From: Populus alba
Lineage: Eukaryota > Streptophyta > Magnoliopsida > Malpighiales > Salicaceae
DNA length: 64,000 nt
Reading direction: 5' to 3'
NCBI RefSeq assembly: GCF_005239225.2
Contig: NC_133293.1
Location: forward strand, 14,290,333 to 14,354,332
Made by a program: the position numbers and the translations under genes. The notes under the pieces were generated by a model. That model had not been told where the DNA came from. It saw only the letters and a program-made list of their open reading frames with translations, and searched no databases. Shown one piece after another: positions 12,201-25,330 of the stretch. The first letter of the stretch is position 1; every line of letters starts with the position of its first letter.

Positions 12201-12290
12201 AAAACGAGCATAGAATCGGCCGGAATTCTCAATATTTTTACTGTTAGTGTCATACGCGTTTATATAAACGGAAATGGGTATTGGATATGT
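12201..12290. repeat. Second copy of a 90-bp segment also at 8144-8232
   Basis: Both copies share 'ttctcaatatt', 'agtgtcatac.cgtttatat' and 'aaacggaaatgggtattgg' in the same order and spacing, with a few substitutions and a small indel. Confidence 0.75.
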
Positions 12291-12365
12291 GCGGCGAAAT
12301 ATACAGAGGGTTAGTTATGCTGATAGATTTCGCAAGAAATGATGAACAAAGTTGATACTCCCATC

Positions 12366-13068
12366 CATGGTTTTTAAAATCGCGAGTCAACTCGTAAAAT
12401 CGTCCGTTTTTACGAGTCAATGTAGACTTTACGTGCTAAATCGTTCATAAAACTCGGAAATGAGCAAAATGATTTTAAACAGTTAAAAAAAAATCGGGCA
12501 AAAAAAATTCACCACCGATTGCACGAGTTTCGCAAAAATCCAGTGCAGCCACTCACCCGCCGATTGGCTTGAACAGATCGAAGGCAATTTATTCAGTAAC
12601 CGTGACTCACCGAATCAGTCTTCTCTCTTCACTCTCTCTTCACTCTTTAATACAATACAATAAGTACACTTCCACTTTATGTCTAAATGCCTTTATGAAC
12701 TGAGATTTCTGAAATTGAATGAGCACTTCACGAGATCTCTTCTTCTTTTTTCAATTAAATAAGGAAGTACTTAACCATAAAAAATATTTATTTAATAATA
12801 GAAAAATATGGTGTATTTACATGAACAGTCAACAGCGCTAATTAAATAAAATTAGACTTTAATTTAGGAGAGAAAAATAACTAAAATATAAACACAAAGA
12901 AATATGGCTAGCATTATTTTTAAGGTGCTGAACTATGTATGAATTTTTATTTGAAGCATGAATTTTTTTTTAATGTATTTTAAAATTCTTTACGATTTTT
13001 TTACGATTTTACGATCCGTTTTTACAAGAGGCTTTCCGTTGTTAAAATCGCGATTTTAAACAACCTTG
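12366..13068. mobile_element. Non-autonomous hAT-type DNA transposon, 703 bp
   Basis: The left end reads catggtttttaaaatcgcga. The reverse complement of the right end reads caaggttgtttaaaatcgcg, continuing with 'a', so the terminal inverted repeats are about 20 bp and imperfect. The element is flanked by an exact 8-bp direct repeat, ctcccatc, at 12358-12365 and 13069-13076. An 8-bp target duplication and CA-starting termini are typical of the hAT superfamily. More 'acgattttac'-like sub-terminal motifs lie inside both ends. No transposase frame is present, so it would need a transposase from elsewhere. Confidence 0.85.
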
Positions 13069-15356
13069 CTCCCATCTATTGCATTTGCATTTATCCAAAA
13101 CAAAAGATACCTTCCTCTCATCATTTATTTAATTTAAAATAGATTGATTTTATAAATTTTATAAAAAAAATTTTATTAAGTTATTATATTTCATGATTTT
13201 CATTATAAATTTTTTAAATTAACTCTAGTTAATTTATTTTGTTACTTAGATTATATATTTATCATACTAACTAGAATTGACTCCAATCCTAGTGTTTTTT
13301 ATTTATTTTTTATTCAATTTCATACTTTCAAGAGTTTTTTTAAAAAGTTATCATAATTTTTTTTATATATAAATTTTATTAGTTTATTATTATTGTCTAT
13401 TTTTTTATCCTCTAGTTAAAATAAAACTACCTTACTAAATCTAAATGGTTTTTGTAAACCGAGTCATTTGTTTTTTTTATTTCTTATGAACGCACTTGCG
13501 GCACCTGGACTTTCATTGTTTTTTTTTTTATTATTATTATTATAATTTTTTTTTATTATAATTAATACTTTTTTAATATGTTTTTTTTAAATAATTTTTT
13601 AATTTATGATTAAATAAACATCCCTCCTTTATGATTTGTAATGTCTTTACATAGACAAATTCAATTTTTAAAAAATAAAAAAATATTTATTTTTAAATAA
13701 TATTTATAATATGAACAACTCATATAATTGCTTTTAATACTTTATTTAATCAATTTCATATGCATGTCTTTTTTCTATTATCATTTTATTGAGTAAAAAT
13801 TTGATTTCAATATATAAATTCAAGTGAATATAATTGAATAAATATTTTATGCTATGAGATCAAATATCTTGATCTATATATATCTTTTAATTTTCTCAAT
13901 TTTATTTTTTGTTATCGTTATTTATTTATTTTTCATTTATTTACATTTATAACTATTGATTTATTTAATCATAATTTTTTCATAAGCATTTCAATTTATA
14001 TTTATAATTTTTTATGTAAAAAAATTTTTTTTTAAAAAAATTTGAATATCTAATTTTTTTTGTTTTAAAAGAATATAAAACTTGTGATGGAACTACGGTC
14101 ATATAATATCATAAATCCATTAATTGGTGAGGGAGTTGGAGTATAATTCTAAGAGGATTTATTAATTTTTGTCTAAAAATATTTTTCACTATCATCGGAT
14201 TTGACGATGACTGATCGATCTGTCAAGTGTCATTTTAATAGGAGTGGTTATTTTTGTTTTCAGTTTGGTTTTTGTAAAAAAAAAAAAAAATTAAATTTTT
14301 TTTTTCAAAAAAAAAAAAATAGAACTGAAACCAGGTCAAACCGACCGGTTTCGGTTAGGTTCGGTTCGGTTTTTTTCGGATTCGATTCGGTTCGGTTTTT
14401 TGCTTATAAAATCAAAACTGAACTAAACCGGCCTGTTTTTTTAAAATTTTAATCGGTTTTTTTTTTTTGGTTTTTTCAATTATTTTTTTTTCTGATTTTC
14501 TTGGTTTAATTAGTTTTTTTATTTTTTTAATTACCCCTACATTTTAGTCATTTACACAGACGGTGTTTGTATCAGGGCATAAGATGATAGGATTAACGTT
14601 AGCAGCAGCTCCAATCTCCCTCTATGAGCTATAATGTTCTTTAGTCTTCTTGTCAGCCATTGTTTGAACGATATAAATCAACCTTGTGTTATAAATTATT
14701 TTAAAAAGTTTTTTTACTATACATTGAAAAAATACTATTTATTTTTTATAAATATAAAGTATATATAGGGTTTTTCATTTACTTTTATCTAATATTTATA
14801 TAATAAACTTTAATATGATATAGTAACTAATAAAAAAAAAAATAATAGACACATAAGATTGAGCTGAGCAAGCAAAAAACCTCTAATTGCCCCTTGCGAA
14901 CCAGGTAATGTTTATATTTTCTAACCTTTTATTTTCAACAATAATTTATTTTTGGCCTTTAAACTAAAATTATATTTTTTAAACACTTGCAATAATTATT
15001 TTCTTGTGTTTGAAAAACTTGATAGTATTTTGTTTTTCTCTTAATCTAGCTGTTGAATCTTAAATGATAATCTTGTGTTGAGAAACCACTTAATTAGAGC
15101 TGGTTTAAGCTAAAGAGTCATCAGAGCTGGGTTAAACTAAAAGTCATGTGAATAATATTTTAAAATGTTTTATTTATAGTTTTGTGAAAAACCCATTACT
15201 TTTAAGGCAGCTTGCAACTAACATCCTAGTAAATGTTTACAATCGTAACTATCTAACTTCCCGTGCTTGCAGTTATGGCAGTTACTGTTGCTTGCCTCTG
15301 AAACTTATCTATATTCTCTTAACATCTGCTTCCTTTGGCTCGAAACACTAACACCT

Positions 15357-15530
15357 ACTTGTTTTTTAAATTATTTTTTATTTATAAATATATTAAAATA
15401 ATTTTTTTATTTTTTCAAATTTGTTTTTGATATTAACATATAAAAACACTAAAAAAAAAATTATAATAAAAAAATTTAAATAAATAAATAAATTTTGACT
15501 ATTTTAGCTTCAATCTCAAACAGAGGCTAA
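15357..15530. repeat. Dispersed AT-rich MITE-like repeat, copy 6
   Basis: The core is 'gatattaacatataaaaaca'. It ends near 'caatctcaaacagaggctaa', a diverged form of the 'caaacac' end. Confidence 0.5.
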
Positions 15531-16695
15531 CAAAAGGCACGCGAGACATGGCTGCCCTAATTGAAGGGTGATTTTCTCCTCGGAGTAAGGGATAACTGGC
15601 AGGGTTTTATAGAAGACAGTCGTGGTGTTATTACAGTGTTGATCAATCTGTCAAAAAAAAAAATTAGTTGCTATTAATATGCTTGGCATCTTTAATATTA
15701 GTAAATATGGGAAAAACCCCCCCCCCACCCGGCAGGGCCGGCACCCACCACCACCACGATAAATCGCAAACGTCTCGGGAGCATATTACAAATGTATTTA
15801 TTAATATATTTTTTTGTTGTAACGACTTTGATTCAGTTTTAATCTCTCGAGTCTTCTATGCGTGTATTTATTTTTAATCTCGACCTGACATGTTGCATAA
15901 TTCATCACCTTAATTTGAGTAGATTATTGGTAATCTTAGCAGATTCCTACAGCCAGGTTCAAATTTTGTTGGTAGTGGTAGACAAGTTGAGCGAAAATAA
16001 CGCCATGCAGGGAAAAAGAGAAACAGTAAACTAAGACAGTAGCGTATCATACTGCTATGGTTTTCGCTTCTGTAAAGCATTCCAAAGAAAAGGAACAAAA
16101 AAACACACTTCAGCTACAAGAACATTATTCTAAGAGATTCGTGGCAACTGTCTTCACCACTACCAAAACTTCAGCATAAAACAATGATGATACCTATCAA
16201 AAGCACCAGGTGAAACTGCGGTGGCGTTACCAGGCACAGGATTCAGCAATTATACGTGCTTCACTAATGTGGCAACAGCCTACCATTGACTGTCCCTAAA
16301 CGGAGTTCATCCAAAAAGACCCCCAACATATATAGCCCATAAATTTCAATACACAACGGTGCTTAAAAAAAAGCGTGCATTCCCCAAATCGCCTAACTCT
16401 ATTGTCACATAAATGAAATAGTTTGTAACAGAGAACCAGACCCAGTGCCACTAGATCCAGTTACAAAGGTATTCATCAATGTTGAACCAAAAATGACATT
16501 CCAAATCGTTTGCCCCACTGCACCAGAATTGCCAGCTGAAAAAAATTCATAATGTAACATGAAATCACCGAACCATTAAATACAAGATAGAACCATAGTC
16601 AAATCGTATTGGATTCACTCGAAAAATCTGTGTACAGTAGACAACAATCAGAACATGAGTAAGGAAGGACATACCGAAAATCAGAACAGTTGTTT

Positions 16696-19600
16696 TCATG
16701 CTTTCTTCCTAGTTATCCTGTAAATTAAGAGTGGAGGCAGTTAGCAACCAAGAATCCTGTTTGCAGTAATATCCTAGACAACAAGCACATTTAAGAATCA
16801 ATTTTGTTGTGAGAGCAACCAAATACTCTGACTGCAAAGAGCATACACTTCCAATAAAGAGCACCATTGATGCTACAAGCAGATCACAATCAGATTGATC
16901 CATGACTACTTAAGCACACTCATCAGACTTGGGAGAATCAAATGCCGAGATCACCCAATATACTAAACCTTGAACCAGACATGATTTGACCGCATGTAAT
17001 TGAAAAAACAGAACAGATGTCTCTAGCCTGATTGTGCAAAATATCTTGGCTTTAACATATTTTAATCTGGCTTTAGCTCACATAATTTAATTTGGTTTTT
17101 CGATAGTAGTCTTTGGTATTGTTCAGATTTGAATTCAAAAGATCAAATCTACTTGGTTCAGTTAGGTCTAATGAGCTTTCAGCATAGTTGGGTTGAGCTG
17201 AAACCTTTATTACTTTTTTTATCTGAATTTTCCTTGCAAACTGAACTGAACCAAACAAAATCATGAACAATCCTATGTACATCCAGATTCTCACCTGAAG
17301 CAGCATATTCCCAGAGCTGTTGTAATTTCATGGATGACAGATGTGGTGAAGTGCAAATAGAGTAGCACTGAGTTCAGAAAAAGAATTGTAAGGCATTAAA
17401 TAAAACTGTAACAACACATGGTAAGAGCAATAAGAATTATGTCAACAACTCAAAACTAAGAAATGCAAAATCAGAAAACAAAACATTGATTACATGTACA
17501 GAACAGTTTCTTGTGTAAAACAAGCAAAAACATATCAACAATATAGGTGAAATAACAAAACAGGGTAACCAGAACATACTTGTGAATACACAATAACCAA
17601 GAAGAACCCAGAACTCATCCACTAAAGCAACTCTGCAATAAAAGGTTCTCATAAAATTAACACCACAATAAAAAATATACCAAATCAAATTCTCGTTATT
17701 TAAAATCAGAATAAAAAACAACACTACCAGTTACCACTTACCCATCATTCAGTCTGGCTGCGAGTGCATTTGCAATGGCAAATGGTAGATATAACAGAGA
17801 CTGCAGGAAGAAAACATGGAACTTAGTTGTTCAGCACTAGGTTGATAATTAAGTTCACATGTAATAATATAAATCTCCCAGGAATAAAGTTGACAACTGA
17901 AAAGGGAGGAAACAGAAACTTCTGTGGGAAAGGAAATTCAACAATAATCAGTTTGATACCGGAGAACACCAAACACTCCTCCCACAAGTATTCCTTCCAG
18001 AACATAGATATGAATTCTTGAAGGGGAACAAGTGTGCATTTTTTCATTAGTAGGAGCAAATTAATTCCAACAAATGAGCTGTTGGTGTATCTCACAAGTG
18101 TCAGTGAAATAGCTCAGATAAGGCATAACATTTGTTGGATTTCAGTGAATCATTAAAAATTTGATATATAAGAGATCAAAATATTTCTGCAACCTGGTGA
18201 TATACAGCAAAATCTCAAAATACACTTTTTCTACCAAAGCATACGAATAAACTTTAAGACTTCATATGATTTCAGTAGTAAAGAACGGAACAAACCATAC
18301 CAAGCACATGTTGGTTTTCAATCCCTTTGGTTCATCACACAGGTGAGACAGAATCATCCTTCCCTGTCAAATGAAACTTCCTCTCAGAAATGGTGCAATA
18401 CAAGTCAATTGTCAACAGCACTTGTTTAATTTAGAAATATATTTAAAACTTCTACTACAGCAGCACATGCAAAAGAATACAATAGATCCCTGCTCCCCAA
18501 CACCCATTGTTTTTGCACGTGGTTTTCCAATGCGAGTTCAGCCAGTGGTCAGAAGCTGACATGATAACATATGCTAACTGTGGGACGTGAATGAGTCTAA
18601 TTCCTTTTGGGATCTACAAAATGATTTCCCTTTCCTTTTCTCTTTTTTTTTTTCGCCAGAATTCATCGGCTGCCAATTTGCAGCACCGCCATGTGACAAA
18701 CTTTTATCAGCGTTCCTAGAAATATCATGGTAAAATTTCAAACTTTGTAAGGTCCCTGATAATGTGCTAAATCCACTTCAAAAGTGCATATAACAGCTAT
18801 GAATGGGAGGTGCATCTGCATGGTCAATGGTGAAACTAATTTGCACCATGTTCAAAAAATTGGCGACCATGTATGACAGCATTTTGCAACAGTGTCTCAC
18901 CAACATTTGAGTGTGCTTTCAAACACAAGGTTCCAAAGTCGCATATTCAGAAATCATTTTGTAAAAGAAAGTTTAAATTGGAATAAATCCCTGTCAATAA
19001 TGTCGTCAATCTATTTGGAACCAGCATCACCGATTTGATACAAATGCCTGCAACTGGCAAACTTTCAGGCAGAACACCAGGACCACAGGCTCCTAGCACA
19101 ACTCAATCAACCATCTCCTTAGCACGACTAAGCTAATGAATTTTGCTTTGAAATGGCAACAGAACAGCAATTTAGACAAACTAGATGGAGACACATAATT
19201 CCTCAAAAGGTAGTCATGTATAAATTGCATAACTTACCACAAGAAACCCAAATGCAAGTCCAGTTCCCAATACAACCAAATGAGGATAATTCGCCATTAG
19301 ATCAGACGGAGACAAATAATCCCTGCATGAGAAGAAAGATCCACATGAAGACCAAGATCCTCGCATCAAACCCAATAAGAACATAAGAACATTAATAAAA
19401 ATATTGCAGGATGAGTCATACCACACTAGGACCCCACCAACGAGCACAAGAAAAGGGTAAAGCTGACAGCAATAAAGAATAATGAGACAACTAAATAACA
19501 TTCATACAATTAAGAAAGGGATGTGCAGGTGATTGTAGATTTACCATTGCTAAAGCCAGTAACATGCTGCTCTTTCTTGCTTGAACAACCTCGTAGACAT

Positions 19601-22600
19601 TGGACACACTGCAGAAAAAGGTCATATGGCACAAATATATCACATTATGTAATTGAGATCCCAGATAAACTTCACCAAATAGCTGCTATCTTGGCCAACA
19701 TGGGACCTCTAAGGAAATCTATAATGAACCATTCACTCGAACCATTTGGCACAAATGACCCCATTGAAGCAAAATCAAGCACATCTGCAACAGCAAAAAA
19801 ATCCCACCCCTACTACCCCCACCACCCCTTCAAAAGAAAAAAATGATGATGATGATGATGATGTCATTTTCCCAGCATGTGCAAGAAATAACCCTCATCT
19901 ATCTGTCTTTCTTCCTAATTAAATAGGTAGCCATACAAAGTTTCAACAGGGAAGATCAGCTGAGATGCAATTGGATAAGAAAGGAAAAGACCAAAACTAA
20001 GAACATTAGATGTAAATTTTCAGCCATTTTAGTTATATAGAATTGCTTACTTGAATGCCACTGTGGGTATAACAGCAAAAGCTGTCATTAAAATCAGCAC
20101 GACTCTGTAAGTTTGGATTTCTGAAGTCAAAAGAGAGAAAACAGAGAGGGTAAACGAAAATGTGGCTTACAACTGCAAAAGAAAACTATGAAATTAAGTA
20201 CAGTGGGACAATGAGAGAACAAAATAATGAGCAAATGGAAAGTAAGAAGGTAATAATAACACAAGTATCAATGCCTATTTTAACTAGTCTTTCTACCACC
20301 ACGATTGAGATAATGACAAATCAATTAGCATAGACGTTGTAGTATTGGGTGTTATTTCACAAGCAGATAATACAAAAGACAAAAACCATAGTAAAGTCCC
20401 ACCAATTATAAGATATAATCTGGCAACTCAAACATCAGTTCATAAAACATGTATTATTTAAAAAAAATAAAAGAAAGATGAGATCAGAAAATTGCTCCAT
20501 GAAAATAGTGAATGCTGATACAACAGAGAGAATCGAAGAGCACAAATAAAAAGAACAAGCAGTGAACACAAGACAATATATAAGCAACTAATAATAAATT
20601 GAATAAGTACTTGATCTGAATTGCATAAGCAATCGAGACGTGTTTAAAACATGTGATTGCATGTACGTTGAGCCATTATCATGCTGAACAGTTGATCAGT
20701 CAGAGAAAAAAAAACCAAAACAGCAGTACAGCAACATGATGAGTATGTCATATCTTAAATGGAAAGCAGTTTGAATGTCAAACAAGCACAAAACATTTTT
20801 AAACCAAGAGTGAAGACATTTTATTCCAATTGCCATCAAATTGTTTGCATTGGACTTGAAAAAAACAGGTAGATTGCAAAGCATTCTAGTCTTAGATTTG
20901 CACACATGATTTGATATTGTGCACAAAAGTTTCCGCTAAAGATATCCAAAAAAGCTCATTTCAGTCAGTGACATATAAGGTGGAATAAAACCATTGACAG
21001 CGTCATCAATTATCTCTTTAAAGGGAAAAATAACACAAGATTGGAATGATGCATTCATCACCAAGTATATCGAGGAATTGTTGATTCTTACCGCTTACAA
21101 ATGGCACCCAACTCAAGAATGGGAAAGACATCCCAAAGTGTTGAACCCACCACTCAGCACCTTAAAAGAAACGTACATGAGTTAATACCAAACTGAAAAT
21201 ATCAAAGTGGAAGAGAAATAGAAAGAGACGAAAGAGAGAAGCAAAAAGGACCAACAAAAGATTACCATGATGTGCTATAATAAAAAATCACAAGCAAAAT
21301 AAACAATGGTATTGCAAGTAGGAAGAACTTACCAACTAAGGCTGTAAACAAATGTGCCACATATATTAGCATCAGACCCTCTGTAGGCCCATTAACTGCT
21401 GGAAGAATGAGAGTGTTGGTGAAAAAGCTGAATGCAAGGAACCAAATATTCAAATTGTCAATAACATACAGAAGCCACACAAGTCAGAACTCAAGAAAAA
21501 TAATGGAACAGAAGACTTCAGTCAAGAAAAAAAAGTGGCAGCAGGTCTGAGCAAAAGGAAGAGAAATTTAAATGACACTTATGAAGTCATATTACATCAT
21601 TCAAACCCATACAAAACAAATAACAAGCAAGTTTATATCACTTACTGTTCCCATGTTGCACCGTAAAATGGCACAGCTGAAATAAGCCAGAACCAGAAAG
21701 AATCTCTTCCACACATGGCAGTGCTACCAAAAGCCAAGCTTTCAAACTGAAAAACAACAAAAACAGATATTGAAACTGAATCTGCTGGACTAAAAAACAG
21801 AGATGGAAAAACACATACTGCACAAGCGAGCGCATCACATCCTGCAGTACATTGAAAACACCAAAAGCAAATTTCAGCAAAAGTTAACAATATCAAATAG
21901 TAAAAGTAGACAAATAGATCCAACAACATAAATCACCATGGTCAAAAAGCTCCCCCAATGGACTGGACGAGTTTGTCCGCCGAGCTTGCTTTCCATCAAC
22001 AGCATCAAAAGTCTATCAAATGAAAATAGAAAAAAAAAACCCATAAAAAAACATGTCACATCACAAACACGTTAAACCCTGTCTACAACTAGGCACGCCA
22101 TTAAAAAAATATTATAAACAAATAGTGACAACACCACCCGTGAGAATTAGAATCAAACCTGGTATAAAAATAGAAGCAATCCATGCGCAAAATGAACCCA
22201 TCTTGGCGGAGGCGTATCCAAGCGAGGTGAATATATCTAGAAAAACAAACATAAACCACAAACGTTACAAAAGAAAAATCATCACATAAATAATATTTTC
22301 ACGAAATCCCCCACTTACATATCCAAGCAAAGCAGAAGTCACTAAGAACATAAATCCCATAAGCGTAATCTAAAAAATTAGAAGACAAAAAAACAAATTA
22401 GAGAAAAAAAGAAGAAGCAAACAAGCAAGAAAACACAGCCCAACAATTTAACATCACTGATCAAAGCATAAAGTTGGGTTCACCGTACCATGTTCGGTCT
22501 GAGGTACATCCATAAGTACATAAAAAACCCATTTCGATACAAAAACAAACAAATAAATATTAGTGAATATTCTAATTGAAATCAAATTACAAGAGCAGAA

Positions 22601-22755
22601 AAGAAAGAAAGAACTTACGGCATCCAAAGAGGGAAGAAGTTAACACAACGGCTCCAAAAGGGTTGCAAAACATATTTAGCAACATAAGAGTGATCTACTC
22701 CACTGTATTTGTACCTGTGAAGTGCTGCTATTCCATGTGATCCTATATATCCCAT
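16696..22755 (-). CDS. AAPT1: CDP-choline/CDP-ethanolamine aminoalcohol phosphotransferase, 389 aa, 18 exons
   Basis: It transfers phosphocholine or phosphoethanolamine from the CDP-alcohol to diacylglycerol, the last Kennedy-pathway step to PC and PE in the ER/Golgi membrane. Coding exons in order: 22619-22755, 22489-22498, 22319-22369, 22159-22236, 21937-22012, 21819-21841, 21646-21746, 21333-21427, 21092-21160, 20051-20120, 19545-19608, 19422-19462, 19238-19322, 18301-18363, 17742-17800, 17580-17632, 17295-17367, 16696-16717. All introns are GT-AG and the frame stays open through 1170 nt. That gives 389 aa, the usual plant AAPT length. The CDP-alcohol phosphotransferase signature DG-x2-AR-x8-G-x3-D-x3-D is complete at D98-D120. 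Hydrophobic segments suggest about 7-8 membrane spans. The ATG at 22753-22755 gives the family start MGYIG. A leader intron is likely at 22771-23028. Paralogue identity (AAPT1 or AAPT2) is not resolved. Confidence 0.95.
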
Positions 22756-22770
22756 TTTTTTTTGACCTAG

Positions 22771-23190
22771 CTGCTCAAAAAAAAACACAAACGCACACAG
22801 AGCAAATCATCAAAAAGCTAATCTGATTGTGCCAGTCTCTACCGGATTAGTAAGATTCAAAAGAAAAGGAAAGGAAAGGAAAAGACAGACAGAGGTTTTC
22901 AAGCTAGCCTGAGAAAGAAAAAATGGATCTGAAACTGGGATGATTTTTCTTGTTGGATTGAGAAAAACAACAACAGATCTAAACAGAAATTGTTTGATAA
23001 GAAAATAAGAAGGCTTAAAATATTGTACCGTTGGCAATGGCGATACCGAGAGGGATGTGGAGAACTTCTTTATTTTTTATTTTTTGGAGAGCAGCTAGGT
23101 TTGGGTGCAGATTCTAGGAAAGAGGAAAATATTAAAAGCAATGGATTTATCTCCCGCCCTGGAAGAGGGAGAAAGAGGGAGAGAGCATAA
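22771..23190 (-). other. Spliced 5' leader region of the AAPT gene
   Basis: On the minus strand a donor 'acg|gtacaat' at about 23028 and an acceptor 'gagcag|ctagg' at 22771 frame a probable 258-bp leader intron. Pyrimidine-rich leader sequence lies at 23140-23190. No strong TATA box is visible. Confidence 0.5.
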
Positions 23191-23274
23191 ATTAAGTTAT
23201 TTCACTCGTGTGAAAGGAGAGATTGTTTTCATGCTGCCTTTTCTTTCCCTGCACCCCGTTTGTATCTGCGGTTA

Positions 23275-23405
23275 TTGAGTGTTTTTATAAAAATTTAATT
23301 TTTTTTATTTTTAAATTATTTTAATTTCCTAATATCATAAATAAAATATTATTTTAATATATTTTTAAATAAAAACATTTCAAAAAAAAATGATAGTGAA
23401 ATGTT
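23275..23405. repeat. Dispersed AT-rich MITE-like repeat, copy 7
   Basis: It starts 'gagtgtttttataaaa' and shows the family alternation of T-rich and A-rich arms around 'cctaatatcataaataaaat'. It lies just upstream of the AAPT promoter. Confidence 0.45.
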
Positions 23406-23628
23406 AAATGGGTTTTTTAAGGTAGTTTTTAAATGTTTTTTATATGAAATGTATAAAATTTAATATTTTATTCTCTGTTTTGTAAATAATAAAATTTAAT
23501 ACATTATTTTTTAAAAAAAAATTATCATATATTAAAAAGATATTATATTTTTATTTTAAGTTAAAGTATTTAAATCAAAAAAAATATCTTGTATTAAAAA
23601 AATATAATTTTCTACCTATAAGCATAAA

Positions 23629-23650
23629 ATATATATATATATATATATAT
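23629..23650. repeat. (AT)n microsatellite
   Basis: This is a perfect AT run of 22 bases. Confidence 0.9.
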
Positions 23651-24299
23651 TAATAGACTTTTAATTTTACATTGAAAAATTAAAAATTTATTTTAATGTT
23701 TATATAATAAACTTTAACATAGAATAATAGCCAATAAAAAAATAATAGTAAACTTGAACGTATTAAGTTAAGCTAAGTAACCTCTTTTCTTAAACCTCTA
23801 AATAATTTTCTAGCATGACAATTACATTTTCCGAACAACTTTTTTATATATTTCAATATTGTTATGTTTGTAGGTATAATTTTTTAATTCTCTAATTTAT
23901 TTTAATTATGAGCACTCTTTGAATAAAATCAAAATATCTTCTTGCATTTTAAAACCTTGTTGAATGTTTCCTTACGTTTTTTATTTTGTTGTCTGCATCC
24001 CTCATTTTTTTCGAGAAAAAACCTATTGAATCCCGAAAAAAAAAAAATAGTATTGTGTGGAAAAAATATTCCTAAAAATAATATCTACACACTTCTCATG
24101 TTTTATTTGGTGTTTTTTTGTTTATGTTCCTCGTCATATTTTTACCAGCAATTTGAACTTGTAGATGTCGAGAGATTACTGCCAAAAGATCATTAATTCG
24201 GGGTGTTTTTTAAAAAGGAAAAACTAAAAATGGGAACCGGCAAGAAAAGATGAGAAGGTAATTAAGCCTGTTCAATTTATATTTATTTATAATCTATTT

Positions 24300-24485
24300 A
24301 GAATTATGGTAATGATTGCAATTTAAAATATTTTTTATTTTAAAATATATTAAAATAATTTTTTTTATTTTTTTAAAATAATTTTTAACATCAACACATT
24401 AAAATAATATAAATATATATATAAAAAATAATTTTAAAAAAAATTATAATTTTAAAAACATTATTTACATCACATTTCTAAACAC
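24300..24485. repeat. Dispersed AT-rich MITE-like repeat, copy 8
   Basis: It contains the core 'taacatcaacacattaaaat' and a T-rich left arm typical of the forward orientation. Confidence 0.55.
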
Positions 24486-25189
24486 TTTTATTTTCAAATA
24501 ACATGGAAATACAACTCTTCCTATTGAAGATACTTTTCACTTGATATAATTATATAAATATATATAAAGTTTCATTTCATAGATACAAAGGAGGACATGA
24601 TTCTCGAGTATAAATTGTCGATAAAAAGACTGTTAAAAAAAAAAGAGTTATTTAAAAAAACAAGTTAGAGATTTGTTTAATTCGTGACTCTAATTATTTT
24701 TTAATTAGCAAATGATACGGTTTTTATTTAAAAGAGAAAAAGAAAAAAAATTATTTTTTAATTTAGAATTATTATTTTTTAATTATTTTAACATGTTGAT
24801 ATTAAAAATAAAAAAAAATATTACTACAATAAATATTCTCAAATTAAAAAATATTTTAAAAATAAGATTTTCATACCCTCAAACTTTTGCTCCTACTAGA
24901 GAAGTTGGTTTTCACTCGATTATGAGAGAAAGAGCCTCCCGTACAAGTATCAATAAACTATCGAAGAAAATTGATGGTTCACGATTCGACTGGGCCACTC
25001 CTTTTCCGAAGTTCGAAGCACTGATTCGACCATATGTTTTGCGGTCACTTTCTTATCAATCTCTTCCTTTTCCCATCTCTCAAGAGTCAAGACATATTCT
25101 TTCATTCCGTTTCCTTTATTCCTGTCTGTTGATTTGAAAAAACCAATGAAAATATCCATAGAATTTATTTAAACTCTATTTATTTTTAT

Positions 25190-25330
25190 AATTATGGTTG
25201 TTTTTAAAAATATTTTAATTTTAAAATATATTAAAATAATAATTTTTTATTTTTTAAAAGTTATTTTTAACATCTAATCATTATAATAATTTAAAAAATT
25301 AAATGTTTTTAAAACAATAAAACACACTAT
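25190..25330. repeat. Dispersed AT-rich MITE-like repeat, copy 9
   Basis: The core is 'taacatctaatcattataat'. It ends near 'aaaacacactatgctcg'. Confidence 0.5.

Larger units (their letters stand above)
11521..16640. other. Gene-poor spacer with a hAT-type element
   Basis: I see no protein gene. It contains MITE-like copies at 11823-12003 and 15357-15530, a duplicated 90-bp segment at 12201-12290, the 703-bp hAT-type element at 12366-13068, long T-rich runs, and a 'cggttcggttcggtttt' low-complexity tract near 14340-14460. A short GC-rich patch lies at 15715-15760. Confidence 0.6.

Noticed and set aside
14201..14452. 83-codon frame in a 'cggttcggtt' tract
   Set aside because: The translation is Lys/Phe-rich low-complexity sequence from simple repeats.
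24712..25137. 141-codon plus-strand open frame
   Set aside because: The first half is Lys/Asn/Phe-rich from AT-rich repeat DNA and the second half shows no family motif. No promoter or splice context supports it.
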